Under the pieces are notes generated by a model. That model saw only the letters and a program-made list of their open reading frames with translations. It searched no databases and was not told the DNA's origin. A DNA stretch of 64,000 nt from DUZB01 sp963747555. Its GTDB lineage: Bacteria; Desulfobacterota; DSM-4660; Desulfatiglandales; Desulfatiglandaceae. The position numbers and the translations under genes were made by a program. Shown piece by piece: positions 26,873 through 35,843 of this stretch; position 1 is the first letter of the stretch; each line of letters starts with the position of its first letter. The stretch lies in assembly GCA_963747555.1 (NCBI GenBank), contig CAVVFZ010000009.1:186001-250000 (forward strand), given 5' to 3'.

Positions 26873-27094
26873 TTACTCCGGAGAGACCTTGACGCCTTTG
26901 GCCGCCTTTTCAAGGGCGTATCTTTTCGGACTCTTCCGGCATTTTTCCCAGATAATGCACTGTGGTCTGAACTTGCAGTACCCGCACGGGGCTGTGCAGG
27001 CTTCACAGTTTTCCAGGCATTCCAGGCAGTACTCGATTCCCATTTTCTCACATCTTATATAGCTTTCGCGTTCCGGATGATATTTACAGGCCAT
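26873..27094 (-). CDS. Small cysteine-rich protein, probably metal binding
   Basis: Protein of 73 residues with ten cysteines, arranged as pairs and CxxC/CxxxC groups (YIRCEKMGIEYCLECLENCEA, then CTAPCGYCKFRPQC and KC). It begins MACKYHPERESYIRC, a zinc-ribbon or B-box-like opening. AAGGAAA precedes ATG 27094. No known family named with certainty. It lies alone between the operon promoter and the serine hydrolase and reads in the same direction as both. Confidence 0.65.
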   Translation of the reverse strand: MACKYHPERESYIRCEKMGIEYCLECLENCEACTAPCGYCKFRPQCIIWEKCRKSPKRYALEKAAKGVKVSPE

Positions 27095-27136
27095 GGTTCA
27101 AATTTTTCCTTTTGAAGTCGGCTCTTTTTTGATTTT

Positions 27137-28243
27137 TTATAACAGGTGTTTCATGATCAAATTATGCAATGCAGGGCGAAATTCTCTGATTTTCAGGTTT
27201 TCGCGGGAAGGGTGAACCCTGTTTGTCAAAAGAATTACGGTAATCCCCCTTTTAAGGTCTATCCACACGGAAGTTCCGGTAAACCCTAAGTGCCCCACAC
27301 TCTCTTCCGAAAAATAATTTCCGGCACTTGAGTTAGAGAGAGAAGGGGTGTCCCATCCAAGCGCCCAGGTACTCTCCTTCACAATGTTTTGTTTGGAAAA
27401 GAAAGCTTTTACGGTTCCGGGCTTCAGAAAATCGTCCCGCTTTCCATCATAGTGGTCAACCAGCATTTCGGTCAGAGCAAAAAGATCATCCGCCCGGCTG
27501 AACAGGCCCGCGTGTCCGGAGTGACCACCAACGGAATAGGCGTTTTCGTCGTGTACCTCTCCTTGGATGATCCGTTTTCTCCACGGGCAGCATTCCGTGG
27601 GAGCAAAGTGCGCCGTTTCATCGCCAATGATCGGATGGCTTCCGAAAAAGCCGGTCTTTTTCATATTCAGCGGACCATAGAAATAATCCTCAAGAAAACG
27701 GGGCATGGCTTTTCCGGAGATCCTCTCGATGATCCATTCCAGGAGCATGAACCCCAGGTCGCTGTAGAGTACCCCCTTTCCGGGAACGTACGCCATGGGG
27801 GTCTCCAGAATGCGCTTTCTTAATGTAATCTTGGTTTCCCCCCGAGGCAACAGGACCAGGTCCCGATAAAAAGGCGCCCAGCTTCGCAGTCCCGCGGAGT
27901 GGCACAACAGGAGCCTCGGCGTCAAGGCGCCGATGGGGGCCGGAAGAATCCCGGGGAGCAGATTCCCAAGGGATTCATCCAGTTTCAACTTCCCTGAATC
28001 CACCAGCTTCATCACGGCCAGGGTTGTGGCGAACGGTTTGGTCAGTGAGGCCAGGTCGAACTGGGTGTCTTTGGCCATGGGCGGGGAATCCAAGGCCGTG
28101 GTGTATCGACCTGCGGTTTCAAAGACGGGTGTTTTATCCCGGTATGCAGCCAGCAGGACTGCGCCAGGAAATACGCCCGTTTGAACGCCGTTTTCCAGAA
28201 AAGCTCTTATGGGGGCATTTCCCCGGATTTTTTCAAAAGGCAT
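27137..28243 (-). CDS. Serine hydrolase, beta-lactamase class C / DD-peptidase fold
   Basis: Protein of 368 residues of the class C beta-lactamase-related family (PF00144). The nucleophile motif is SLTK (Ser66, Lys69) in FDLASLTKPFATTL, the tyrosine motif is YSDLG in GVLYSDLGFMLLEWIIE, and the third element is HLGFTGTSVWID near the C-terminus. No signal peptide is seen, so it is probably cytoplasmic and more likely an esterase or amidase than a cell-wall enzyme. It follows the AsmA gene by 10 bases on the minus strand, likely in one transcript. Confidence 0.88.
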   Translation of the reverse strand: MPFEKIRGNAPIRAFLENGVQTGVFPGAVLLAAYRDKTPVFETAGRYTTALDSPPMAKDTQFDLASLTKPFATTLAVMKLVDSGKLKLDESLGNLLPGILPAPIGALTPRLLLCHSAGLRSWAPFYRDLVLLPRGETKITLRKRILETPMAYVPGKGVLYSDLGFMLLEWIIERISGKAMPRFLEDYFYGPLNMKKTGFFGSHPIIGDETAHFAPTECCPWRKRIIQGEVHDENAYSVGGHSGHAGLFSRADDLFALTEMLVDHYDGKRDDFLKPGTVKAFFSKQNIVKESTWALGWDTPSLSNSSAGNYFSEESVGHLGFTGTSVWIDLKRGITVILLTNRVHPSRENLKIREFRPALHNLIMKHLL

Positions 28244-28253
28244 GGTTTCATTC

Positions 28254-30275
28254 CTAACGCAACTTGTTCAAGAAATCTCTGATCTTGTCCATTGGAGAGT
28301 CTTTGCCATCTTTCCCCCCTCCTTGGAGCAGGTTTTTTTGCAGTTCAGGCAACCCTTTCACCTCTTTGCCGAAATTTTGTTTGAGGATAGCGTTGAGATC
28401 CGGGATGAACCTGGGAGAAGAAAAAGTTCCTCCCACGAGAACGGGTATGGCAATCCCCTTTCGTCCTTTCCCCTCTCCCTGTCCTTTCATCGGGGTAAGA
28501 AACAGGGGTTCTATCCTGAAATCAAGGGTCTCTTCCGCCAAGTCTGCATGGCCTTTCACCTCAACTTTAAGAACGGGCGAGACAAGGGTGGTTTTCGTTG
28601 TCTGCGCCATACCGTTTGCTATCGTGAAGGGAATGTTGATCTCGCTGTAGCTGGTGAGCGCGGTCCTATCGGCTCCGCCCGAAAGCACGTGGGTCAAGTT
28701 TGGATTTTGGAGCATGGCGGGGAGATCGATGCCGCGGATCACGCCATCTTTGAATCGGATCGCTCCCTCTCCGTGGAGGCTTTTCCTGATGTCCTCGTTG
28801 CTGTCCCCAACCGCATCGATCCCTGCATCCATGGAGAAGAGGCCTTCCATGAAATCCTTTCCCGAAATATCCCTGATCATGGGCCCGACTCGAATTCCTT
28901 CGGCTTTGCACTGTATCTGTGCGTGTAACGGGGTTTCCTTCTGGTTCAAGATTCCGGCCCCGGTCATCTCCCCTCCGTAGAGTTTCATGTGGAAGGGTTG
29001 CAGTTGAAACAGACCATTTTTTCCCTTAATTGTCAGCTGGACGTCCTGAAGATTCGCCCCTTTTATTTTCAACGCTTTTACAAACACAGCCCCGTTCAGG
29101 GTCAGGGACTGAAGGGCATTGCGATCCGACTTTTTCTCCGAGGAGGTCGTGTTGGTAACCTTTTTTTGGTTTGCGACCGGTTCTTGATTCTGTTCCTTTT
29201 TTCCCTTTCGGGGTAGATAATGATCCAAATCAAGCCGGTCAAGGACCACATCAAACGCGATCTCAGGGCCGGAAAAATGGGTCAGTTTGGCAGAAAAGCT
29301 CATCCGGGTTTGGTCAACGCTCAAAGATCCATCAGACAGAGAAAGACTTTTGGAATCTCCCTGTAATCTGCAAACCAGGGACGCACTGTTTAGCGCCTCC
29401 ACATCCGGGGTTTCTATGGGAAATGGCCTTTCCAGGGTTCGAAAGACTTTGCGCGGAGAAAAAGGCTGGATTTGAAGCCTCAGGTCAAAATCCTTCAGGA
29501 CCTCCGGATCAACGATTTTCCCCTGGATGTGCATTCCCGCTTCTTTGAGGAGGCCCACCGAGAGATCAACGGGCACGGTCCCCTTTCCCGGATTTTTCCC
29601 GATAGGGCCCACGGTTCCATGCAGGGACACCGGATGTTGGTCGATGGTAGCCGAGCATTGCAGCAGGACGGGTGCAGACAGGGACAGATCCTTTACGTTT
29701 ACGGCCAGATCTCTGATCTCCTTTCGTTCCCCGTTCATCCTGTCTATCCACAGCAAAATCCCTTCGGACAGGGTAAATGTCTTCACGGCCAGGCTGCCGA
29801 GAGACCATCCCCCAACAGGAGGTTTTCCCGAGGGAGCCTTTTTTTTGTCTCTCTGTATCGGTTCTTCCTTTCCGGCGCGGACAATCCCTTCCCAATTCCC
29901 AACGCCTCTCCGGTTTCTTACCAGCGTGATAATCGGGTTTTTTAGAGAAAAACGCGTGATTCGGAGTTCTTTTGAAAGGAGGGGCAGAAGGTCGACGCGT
30001 ACTTCAAGAAATTTCACGGAAAGGAAATCGGTTGTTTCAAAACCCGGGGGGTTTTGAAGACGGGCGTCCGAGAGGGAAAGACTTGCCCGGGGAAAGAGAG
30101 AAAGCCGTATGCCTCGCAGGGTAAAGGGCCTTCCCGTGATATCAGATACCCGGCTTTCTATTACGGGTCTATACTGCTGCGCATCTATGAAGAAGGGGGT
30201 AATAAGGAGGGCAGCGATAATAAGCACCAGAAGGGATAAAGCGGTGATGAAAATCCGCTTGAGTAATCTTTTCAA
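28254..30275 (-). CDS. AsmA family protein
   Basis: Envelope protein of 673 residues with one N-terminal membrane helix (about 10-28, IFITALSLLVLIIAALLITPFF) and a long periplasmic part. The N-terminal AsmA signature is AQQYRPVIESRVSDITGRPFTLRGIRLSLFPRASLSLSDARLQNPPGF; the C-terminal region has the second AsmA-type segment with FKDGVIRGIDLPAMLQNP. AsmA-like proteins form long grooves thought to carry phospholipid to the outer membrane. ATG 30275 follows GAGGAGAACC. The Mla operon at 40-44 kb belongs to the same general task. Confidence 0.9.
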   Translation of the reverse strand: MKRLLKRIFITALSLLVLIIAALLITPFFIDAQQYRPVIESRVSDITGRPFTLRGIRLSLFPRASLSLSDARLQNPPGFETTDFLSVKFLEVRVDLLPLLSKELRITRFSLKNPIITLVRNRRGVGNWEGIVRAGKEEPIQRDKKKAPSGKPPVGGWSLGSLAVKTFTLSEGILLWIDRMNGERKEIRDLAVNVKDLSLSAPVLLQCSATIDQHPVSLHGTVGPIGKNPGKGTVPVDLSVGLLKEAGMHIQGKIVDPEVLKDFDLRLQIQPFSPRKVFRTLERPFPIETPDVEALNSASLVCRLQGDSKSLSLSDGSLSVDQTRMSFSAKLTHFSGPEIAFDVVLDRLDLDHYLPRKGKKEQNQEPVANQKKVTNTTSSEKKSDRNALQSLTLNGAVFVKALKIKGANLQDVQLTIKGKNGLFQLQPFHMKLYGGEMTGAGILNQKETPLHAQIQCKAEGIRVGPMIRDISGKDFMEGLFSMDAGIDAVGDSNEDIRKSLHGEGAIRFKDGVIRGIDLPAMLQNPNLTHVLSGGADRTALTSYSEINIPFTIANGMAQTTKTTLVSPVLKVEVKGHADLAEETLDFRIEPLFLTPMKGQGEGKGRKGIAIPVLVGGTFSSPRFIPDLNAILKQNFGKEVKGLPELQKNLLQGGGKDGKDSPMDKIRDFLNKLR

Positions 30276-30635
30276 TGGTTCTCCTCACATGTTGTGGTTT
30301 CCAAAAACAGGTCAGTAGATGGGCAATTCTCCCATACTCCACCACTCCAAACTTCTTCCGTACACCTTGCAGGCTTTTGAAAATGTAAGACCTTCCCTGA
30401 TTGTTTTCACGGATTTTTTGGGGAAGGCCGATTGGATTGGAACGTCCAGCGCTTCGCCTCTCCTTTTTCCCTTCCTATCCTGCTCCAATCCCCGGCCCGG
30501 CAGCTTTTTTCCTTGAATTTCTTCAAGAAATCATCATAATGTCAAACTTCCACCGTAAATGCTTCAATCATTCCCTGAGCGCCTCCGCTACCAAGGGGCA
30601 ATGCGAAGTCCATTCCTGGAGTGAAGAGAGACGGA
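30276..30635. other. Intergenic region between asmA-type gene and the small 86-residue ORF
   Basis: No gene supported. It contains a perfect 15-base inverted repeat, ATTTCTTCAAGAAAT, at 30517-30531, overlapping a weak TTGAAT/ATAATG promoter-like pair, which could be an operator. Divergent promoters for both flanking genes must lie here. Confidence 0.35.
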
Positions 30636-30896
30636 ATGATCATTTCTTTAAAGAATGGAAAGACTTTTGATACGGACAGAGATTTATCCCCGCCCGAACG
30701 CCACGTCCTTCAGAAGATGTTTGCCTGGGAATGGTCGGCTGAAAGTGTTGAACAATTCAGGCAAAAGCGAGATGAGGCCCTGCGTGTTGGATGGAATGGG
30801 TCCGGTCCGGTTTCGGCGGGGAGAGCCCTCAAGGCGATTTTGGGGGAGATGGAGCAAAAGGTGAAAGACCGGATTTCACAGACGGGTCTACACTGA
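30636..30896 (+). CDS. Small hypothetical protein
   Basis: Protein of 86 residues, soluble and charged (MIISLKNGKTFDTDRDLSPPERHVLQKMFAWEW), with an amphipathic C-terminal half ending in KAILGEMEQKVKDRISQTGLH. ATG 30636 is preceded by GAAGAGAGACGG; a GTG at 30621 is an alternative. No family recognised. It reads toward the signalling block 70 bases downstream. Confidence 0.55.
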   Translation: MIISLKNGKTFDTDRDLSPPERHVLQKMFAWEWSAESVEQFRQKRDEALRVGWNGSGPVSAGRALKAILGEMEQKVKDRISQTGLH

Positions 30897-30965
30897 AAGA
30901 ATTGTGCGTAGGAAAATATCCCAATTGCCCAGGTTAGAACCAGGCTTAATAAAGGTGCCGCTGCC

Positions 30966-32933
30966 ATGAAGAACCAGGAATATGCCCCTCCCGTCAAATC
31001 AGAGGAACACCAGGATGCCCCGCTTCCCAAAGTCGAACCGGGTCTTTTCCGGGCCGGTGTAATCGGGGGTGGAGAAACCTGCAGAAAACTCCTCGTGGCT
31101 GTCAGCGAAGGCGGTCTGGATCGAATCAATCTGGAGATCGTAGGAGTGGTTGACAAGAATTCCAGGGCGCCTGGTCTCGTGTTGGCCAAAAAACATGGGA
31201 TCTTCACTTCCAATGATTATCACCAGCTCTATTTTTTACCCGGGATTAACCTTCTCATTGAACTGACCGGATCAGATCAAATATTTGAAGACTTGATGCG
31301 AACCAGACCGCGCGGTGTTTCTATCCTTGACAGGAGGGTTGCGAGGGGCTTTCTCTCCCCTTTCCTTGAAGGTGGGAAGAACCATCCGTCTCAAGAAGTT
31401 CTCATGAACCACAACGATGCGAAACAGAGCATCCAGGCTATTCTGGATTCCCTTCCATACAGGCTTATGGTGGTGAACGATGACAAGACCGTGAGTATGG
31501 TGAATCAGACGTTTTTGCAGGAAAACCATCTCCGTGTCGAAGATGCTCTGGCCAGACACTGTTATGAGTTGAGATACGGTCTTGACAACCCTTGTGCGGA
31601 ATGCGGAAGGCCTTGTTATTTAGAAGAAGTCAAAAAAACGAAAGAGACAACCAGCACCATCCATGAATATGTTGGAAAAGACGGCAAAGAGCATTTTGAT
31701 GTTATCACCGTTTCTCCCATGTTTAACGAGAAAGGTGAGGTCGTTAAATTAATCGAGGCATCAAGGGATGTTACACAAAGGATAGCCCTTGAAAAAAAGG
31801 TGCAGAGATCCAGCATCTTTCTGCAGAATGTCATCCAGAGTACGGTGGATGGGATCGTGGTGGTGGATACAAAAGGCAACGTCCTCATCTTCAATGAGGG
31901 TATGGAAAATCTTACCGGTTACAGCGCCCGGGAGATTATGGACGACGGCCATATGAGCAGTTTCTACAATATGGACGTGGCCAAGAAAAATATGAAGATC
32001 ATGAGGAGCGACGAGCACGGTCCCGTGGGAAAGTTGAATGCAACCAGCATGAGTATTTCCACGAAAAGCGGTGAGGAAATTCCAGTGGTGCTTTCGGCTT
32101 CCATCGTTACAATCGATGGACAAGAAATCGGCAGCGTGGGTGTTTTTACGGATATGAGAGAGACTCTCAAGATGAGACAGGAACTTGAAGAAGCCCATCT
32201 TCAACTTGTCCAGTCGGAAAAAATAGGCTCCGTAGGAAGGATGGCGGCCGGAGTCGCCCATGAGATAAATAACCCGCTGGCCGGCGTTCTTATCTATTCA
32301 GAGCTGCTAAAAGAGAATCTTCAGGATCAACCGGAACTGCTCAGTGATGTGGAGCAAGTCATCGAACAGACCTTACGATGCAAGAAAATCGTCGCTGAAC
32401 TACTGGAATTCAGTAGGCAATCCGTGGGAAAGGCGACATCTTTCAGCCTTGAGGATCTGATCAATAAATGTCTGAGCCTCCTCATGAAGCAGGCGGCCTT
32501 TCATGATATTCTGGTCATAAAAGAAATGGAAGCCGGTTTGCCCATGATTGTTGGAGATATGGGGCAATTGCAGCAAGTTTTTACGAATCTTTTTATTAAC
32601 GCGGCGGATGCCATGGGTTCAAAGGGGAAACTGACCATCTCCACGTCGTTTGAATCCAAGGATTCGCGCATCGTTGTGAAGATATCCGATACCGGACCGG
32701 GAATTCCAGCCGCCTTGCAGGATAAGATTTTCGATATTTTCTATACCACAAAACCTGTGGGAAAGGGAACCGGCCTTGGCTTGAGTATTTCTCAGAATAT
32801 TGTCAATCTCCATGGAGGGACCCTGAGGTTCGAGTGTCCGGAAGGGGGTGGGACGACGTTCATCATTGAACTGCCTATTGATGCCGTTGAATCACACCGC
32901 GAAGATCCTGTTTTTGTTGGAATGGATGAATAA
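30966..32933 (+). CDS. Sensor histidine kinase with N-terminal Rossmann (NAD-binding-like) domain
   Basis: Protein of 655 residues. Residues about 28-140 look like a dinucleotide-binding Rossmann domain of the dehydrogenase/reductase type: FRAGVIGGGETCRKLL, then EIVGVVDKNSRAPGLVLAKKHGI, NLLIELTG. Then PAS1 (155-270) carrying a cysteine group (Cys199, Cys210, Cys213, Cys217), PAS2 (285-400), HisKA with His432 (GVAHEINNPLAGVL) and HATPase (FTNLFINAADAMG, DTGPGIP, GTGLGLSIS). There is no membrane helix, so it senses an internal signal, possibly NAD(H) or redox state. Followed ten bases later by a REC-kinase and then an NtrC regulator, its likely phosphorelay partners. Confidence 0.9.
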   Translation: MKNQEYAPPVKSEEHQDAPLPKVEPGLFRAGVIGGGETCRKLLVAVSEGGLDRINLEIVGVVDKNSRAPGLVLAKKHGIFTSNDYHQLYFLPGINLLIELTGSDQIFEDLMRTRPRGVSILDRRVARGFLSPFLEGGKNHPSQEVLMNHNDAKQSIQAILDSLPYRLMVVNDDKTVSMVNQTFLQENHLRVEDALARHCYELRYGLDNPCAECGRPCYLEEVKKTKETTSTIHEYVGKDGKEHFDVITVSPMFNEKGEVVKLIEASRDVTQRIALEKKVQRSSIFLQNVIQSTVDGIVVVDTKGNVLIFNEGMENLTGYSAREIMDDGHMSSFYNMDVAKKNMKIMRSDEHGPVGKLNATSMSISTKSGEEIPVVLSASIVTIDGQEIGSVGVFTDMRETLKMRQELEEAHLQLVQSEKIGSVGRMAAGVAHEINNPLAGVLIYSELLKENLQDQPELLSDVEQVIEQTLRCKKIVAELLEFSRQSVGKATSFSLEDLINKCLSLLMKQAAFHDILVIKEMEAGLPMIVGDMGQLQQVFTNLFINAADAMGSKGKLTISTSFESKDSRIVVKISDTGPGIPAALQDKIFDIFYTTKPVGKGTGLGLSISQNIVNLHGGTLRFECPEGGGTTFIIELPIDAVESHREDPVFVGMDE

Positions 32934-32943
32934 GGACGGATAT

Positions 32944-34413
32944 ATGACTGAAAAATTACGAATTCTGGTGGTGGATGACGAGAAGGTCGTCAGGGACGGC
33001 TGCAACAGAGTGCTCACAGGCAAAGGGTATGAGATCGATGCGGCTGAAAACGGGAAAGAAGCATTGGCTGTCCTGGCCGGGGGGAAAGTGGATATCATTC
33101 TTCTTGACCTGAAAATGCCCGTAATGGGAGGGGAGGAGGTGCTGGAAAAGGTGGCCGTGGAGTATCCGCAAATTCCCGTGATCATCATAACGGGCCACGG
33201 TACGGTGGATACGGCCGTTGAATGCATGAAGAATGGAGCCTACGATTTCATCACCAAGCCGTTTCAGATTGATCAGTTTCTCATGACCATCAGAAGGGCC
33301 GCCGATAAAATTCTTCTTGGAAAAAAGACGAGAGAGCTTGAGGAACAGAATGCTCGAAACCTATACGACCTGGCCCTTGAAAAAAGCCGGCTGAAGACCA
33401 TTATCAACCGAATGGCAACCGGGATATTGGTCACCAACCGTAATCTGGAAGTGGTTCTGCATAACTCGGCGTTTCTGAGGCTTATGAATATCTCTGTTCC
33501 TTTGAATGAACCAACGCCCATTTCCAGTGTTATTCATGATGAATCCCTCATAAACACGCTTCTGCAAATCCAAAAGGGAGATACGGGCGCCGACGAATTG
33601 ATTTCACAGGAAGTTCATGTGGGCGAGAGCGTGCTGAGGGCAATTTCCTCTTCTGCGCCGGGTCCCGATAATGCCTATGCAGGCACCGTGACGGTATTGG
33701 AGGACATTACCGCGTTCAAGCAGCTTGACAATATGAAATCGGACTTCGTAAATATGGTTGCACACGAGCTCCGCAGTCCACTCGTTTCCATCCGGCAGCT
33801 CAATACGGTCATGCTGGAGGGATTGGCCGGCCCATTGGGAGATAAGCAGTTGGAGTTTATCAAAAAAGGGACGAATAAGATTGACTCCCTTCTGGCCCTT
33901 ATCAACGATTTGCTGGATGTGGCAAAGATTGACGCCGGAAAATTTGTGCAGCATCTCGTTCCCACGGATGTAGGGGAAATTATAAATGATATCATTGCGC
34001 TTATGACGCCCAGGGCGGAAAGCAAAGGGATAGAACTCACGTGCTCCCACAGGGATCTACGTCTTATACAGGCAGATCCGAAAAATATGGAAGAGATATT
34101 GAACAACCTGATCAGCAATGCCATTAACTACTCACCGGAAGGGGGGCATGTTTCCGTAACAGCCGAAACTCGCGGAGCCTATGTGGAAATCAGGGTCCAA
34201 GACAACGGTATAGGGATTTCTTCCGAGGAACTGCCCAAGATCTTTGAAAAATTTTACCGCGTAAAGAACCCAAGGACAAGGGATGTCACCGGCACCGGAC
34301 TGGGCCTCTCCATTGTGAAGGGCATTATCGAAGCTCTCAACGGGACCATAGGGGTGGAGAGTATGGTGAATAAAGGTACTACTTTCAAGATTCTGCTTCC
34401 TGCGATTATTTGA
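32944..34413 (+). CDS. REC-PAS-histidine kinase
   Basis: Protein of 489 residues: receiver domain at 1-120 with Asp55 (IILLDLKMPVMGG) and the KPF lysine, a coiled-coil, a PAS-like domain (about 150-255, INRMATGILVTNRNLEVVLHN), then HisKA (MVAHELRSPLVSIRQLN) and HATPase (LNNLISNAINYSPEGG, DNGIGIS, GTGLGLSIVKG). The lack of membrane segments and the N-terminal receiver suggest a middle member of a phosphorelay, taking phosphate from the upstream kinase. ATG 32944 follows AAGGACGG. Confidence 0.92.
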   Translation: MTEKLRILVVDDEKVVRDGCNRVLTGKGYEIDAAENGKEALAVLAGGKVDIILLDLKMPVMGGEEVLEKVAVEYPQIPVIIITGHGTVDTAVECMKNGAYDFITKPFQIDQFLMTIRRAADKILLGKKTRELEEQNARNLYDLALEKSRLKTIINRMATGILVTNRNLEVVLHNSAFLRLMNISVPLNEPTPISSVIHDESLINTLLQIQKGDTGADELISQEVHVGESVLRAISSSAPGPDNAYAGTVTVLEDITAFKQLDNMKSDFVNMVAHELRSPLVSIRQLNTVMLEGLAGPLGDKQLEFIKKGTNKIDSLLALINDLLDVAKIDAGKFVQHLVPTDVGEIINDIIALMTPRAESKGIELTCSHRDLRLIQADPKNMEEILNNLISNAINYSPEGGHVSVTAETRGAYVEIRVQDNGIGISSEELPKIFEKFYRVKNPRTRDVTGTGLGLSIVKGIIEALNGTIGVESMVNKGTTFKILLPAII

Positions 34414-34427
34414 GAGATGGAAATGCC

Positions 34428-35789
34428 ATGAAGGATTCCGGAATAACGGGAGCCGTCCTCATCGTTGACGACGAAGCGGTTGTGCGAAAAGGCATTCAGC
34501 GGGTGCTTGAAAAAAAGGGCCTGGAGACGGTCCTTGCGGCAAACGGAAAAGATGCGCTTGCAAGGCTTGATGCCCAGCCTTTCCGATTGGTATTGCTTGA
34601 CATCCGGATGCCCGATATGGATGGCGTCACGCTTCTCAGAACCATCCGTTCAAAATATCCGGAAACCGGTGTGATCATGATTACCGGTTATCCGACCATT
34701 GATGATGCCGTTCACTGCATAAAGTTAGGGGCTATCGACTATCTGGTAAAGCCTTTCAGCCTCGATGATCTGAAATCGTCGCTCAGGAAAGCGGACTGCG
34801 CGACCCTGACGGAGGTCAGCGGCGCTGTAAAGCATGCCGGTTTGAAAACGGGTTCAACGGAGGATGTCATTATCGGCCAAAGTCTTCCCATGAGGAAGAT
34901 TTTTGATAAAATTCTTAAAGTGGCGCCAACGGACAGCACCGTTCTCATTACCGGCGAAAGCGGCACGGGCAAGGAACTCGTTGCTCGCGCCATACACCAG
35001 AACAGCCGCAGAAAAGACAGAGAATTTGTTGCTGTTGATTGTTCTTCTCTTGTGGAGACACTGCTTGAGAGTGAGCTTTTCGGACATGTGAAGGGGTCTT
35101 TTACCGGGGCCCATCAGACGAAACACGGTTTTTTCGAATTAGCCAATCACGGGACCTTTTTTTTTGATGAAATCGCGAACCTGAGTTTGAAAATACAGGC
35201 AAAACTTCTCAGGGTGATCCAGGAAAGAGAATTCATCAAGGTTGGAGACCATAAGAAGATACAGCTGGATATTCGAATCGTTTCCGCTTCCAACAAGAAC
35301 CTTGAGGAATCGGTGAAGGGCGGGACATTCAGAGAAGATCTGTATTATCGGTTGAGCGTGGTGCCTTTGAATCTTCCTCCCCTCAGAAAGAGAAAAGAAG
35401 ACATCCCTCTTCTTCTGGATCATTTTTTAGCCAAGTTCAGCAACAAAATGAAGAAAACCGTTCCGCGCGTGTCCGATGATGCCATGGAGATGCTCGTGGA
35501 TTATGTCTGGCCTGGAAATGTAAGAGAACTGGAGCATACGGTAGAAAGAATTCTGATCCTGGAGGATACGGATGTGATTCGCCCTCGCGATCTGCCATCT
35601 TTCATATCCCGTAGACAGAGTGAGTTTCAGATGTTTCCGGAAGAACCTCTGAGCCTTGAGGAGCTCGAAAAGAAGTATATCCGGTTTGTCTTAAGCAGGA
35701 CCAAAGGAAGAAAGGCAAAAGCAGCGGACATCCTTGGCATCAATCGAAAGACATTGGGCCAAAAAATCAAAAAATACAACCTTTCCTGA
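34428..35789 (+). CDS. Sigma-54-dependent response regulator (NtrC/AtoC family)
   Basis: Protein of 453 residues: receiver domain with Asp58 (VLLDIRMPDMDG), AAA+ domain with Walker A GESGTGKE, the sigma-54 contact motif in the form GSFTGA within HVKGSFTGAHQTKHGFFELA, Walker B GTFFFDEI, and a Fis-type helix-turn-helix at the C-terminus (KAADILGINRKTLGQKIKKY). It activates sigma-54 promoters after phosphorylation. Third gene of the kinase operon. Its targets may be the acyl-CoA synthetase and dehydrogenase genes that follow, but no clear -24/-12 promoter was found in front of them. Confidence 0.95.
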   Translation: MKDSGITGAVLIVDDEAVVRKGIQRVLEKKGLETVLAANGKDALARLDAQPFRLVLLDIRMPDMDGVTLLRTIRSKYPETGVIMITGYPTIDDAVHCIKLGAIDYLVKPFSLDDLKSSLRKADCATLTEVSGAVKHAGLKTGSTEDVIIGQSLPMRKIFDKILKVAPTDSTVLITGESGTGKELVARAIHQNSRRKDREFVAVDCSSLVETLLESELFGHVKGSFTGAHQTKHGFFELANHGTFFFDEIANLSLKIQAKLLRVIQEREFIKVGDHKKIQLDIRIVSASNKNLEESVKGGTFREDLYYRLSVVPLNLPPLRKRKEDIPLLLDHFLAKFSNKMKKTVPRVSDDAMEMLVDYVWPGNVRELEHTVERILILEDTDVIRPRDLPSFISRRQSEFQMFPEEPLSLEELEKKYIRFVLSRTKGRKAKAADILGINRKTLGQKIKKYNLS

Positions 35790-35843
35790 CCGATTTTGAA
35801 TGTCGAATGGATGAAATCATTAAAATGTACCGAGGAGAAATGA

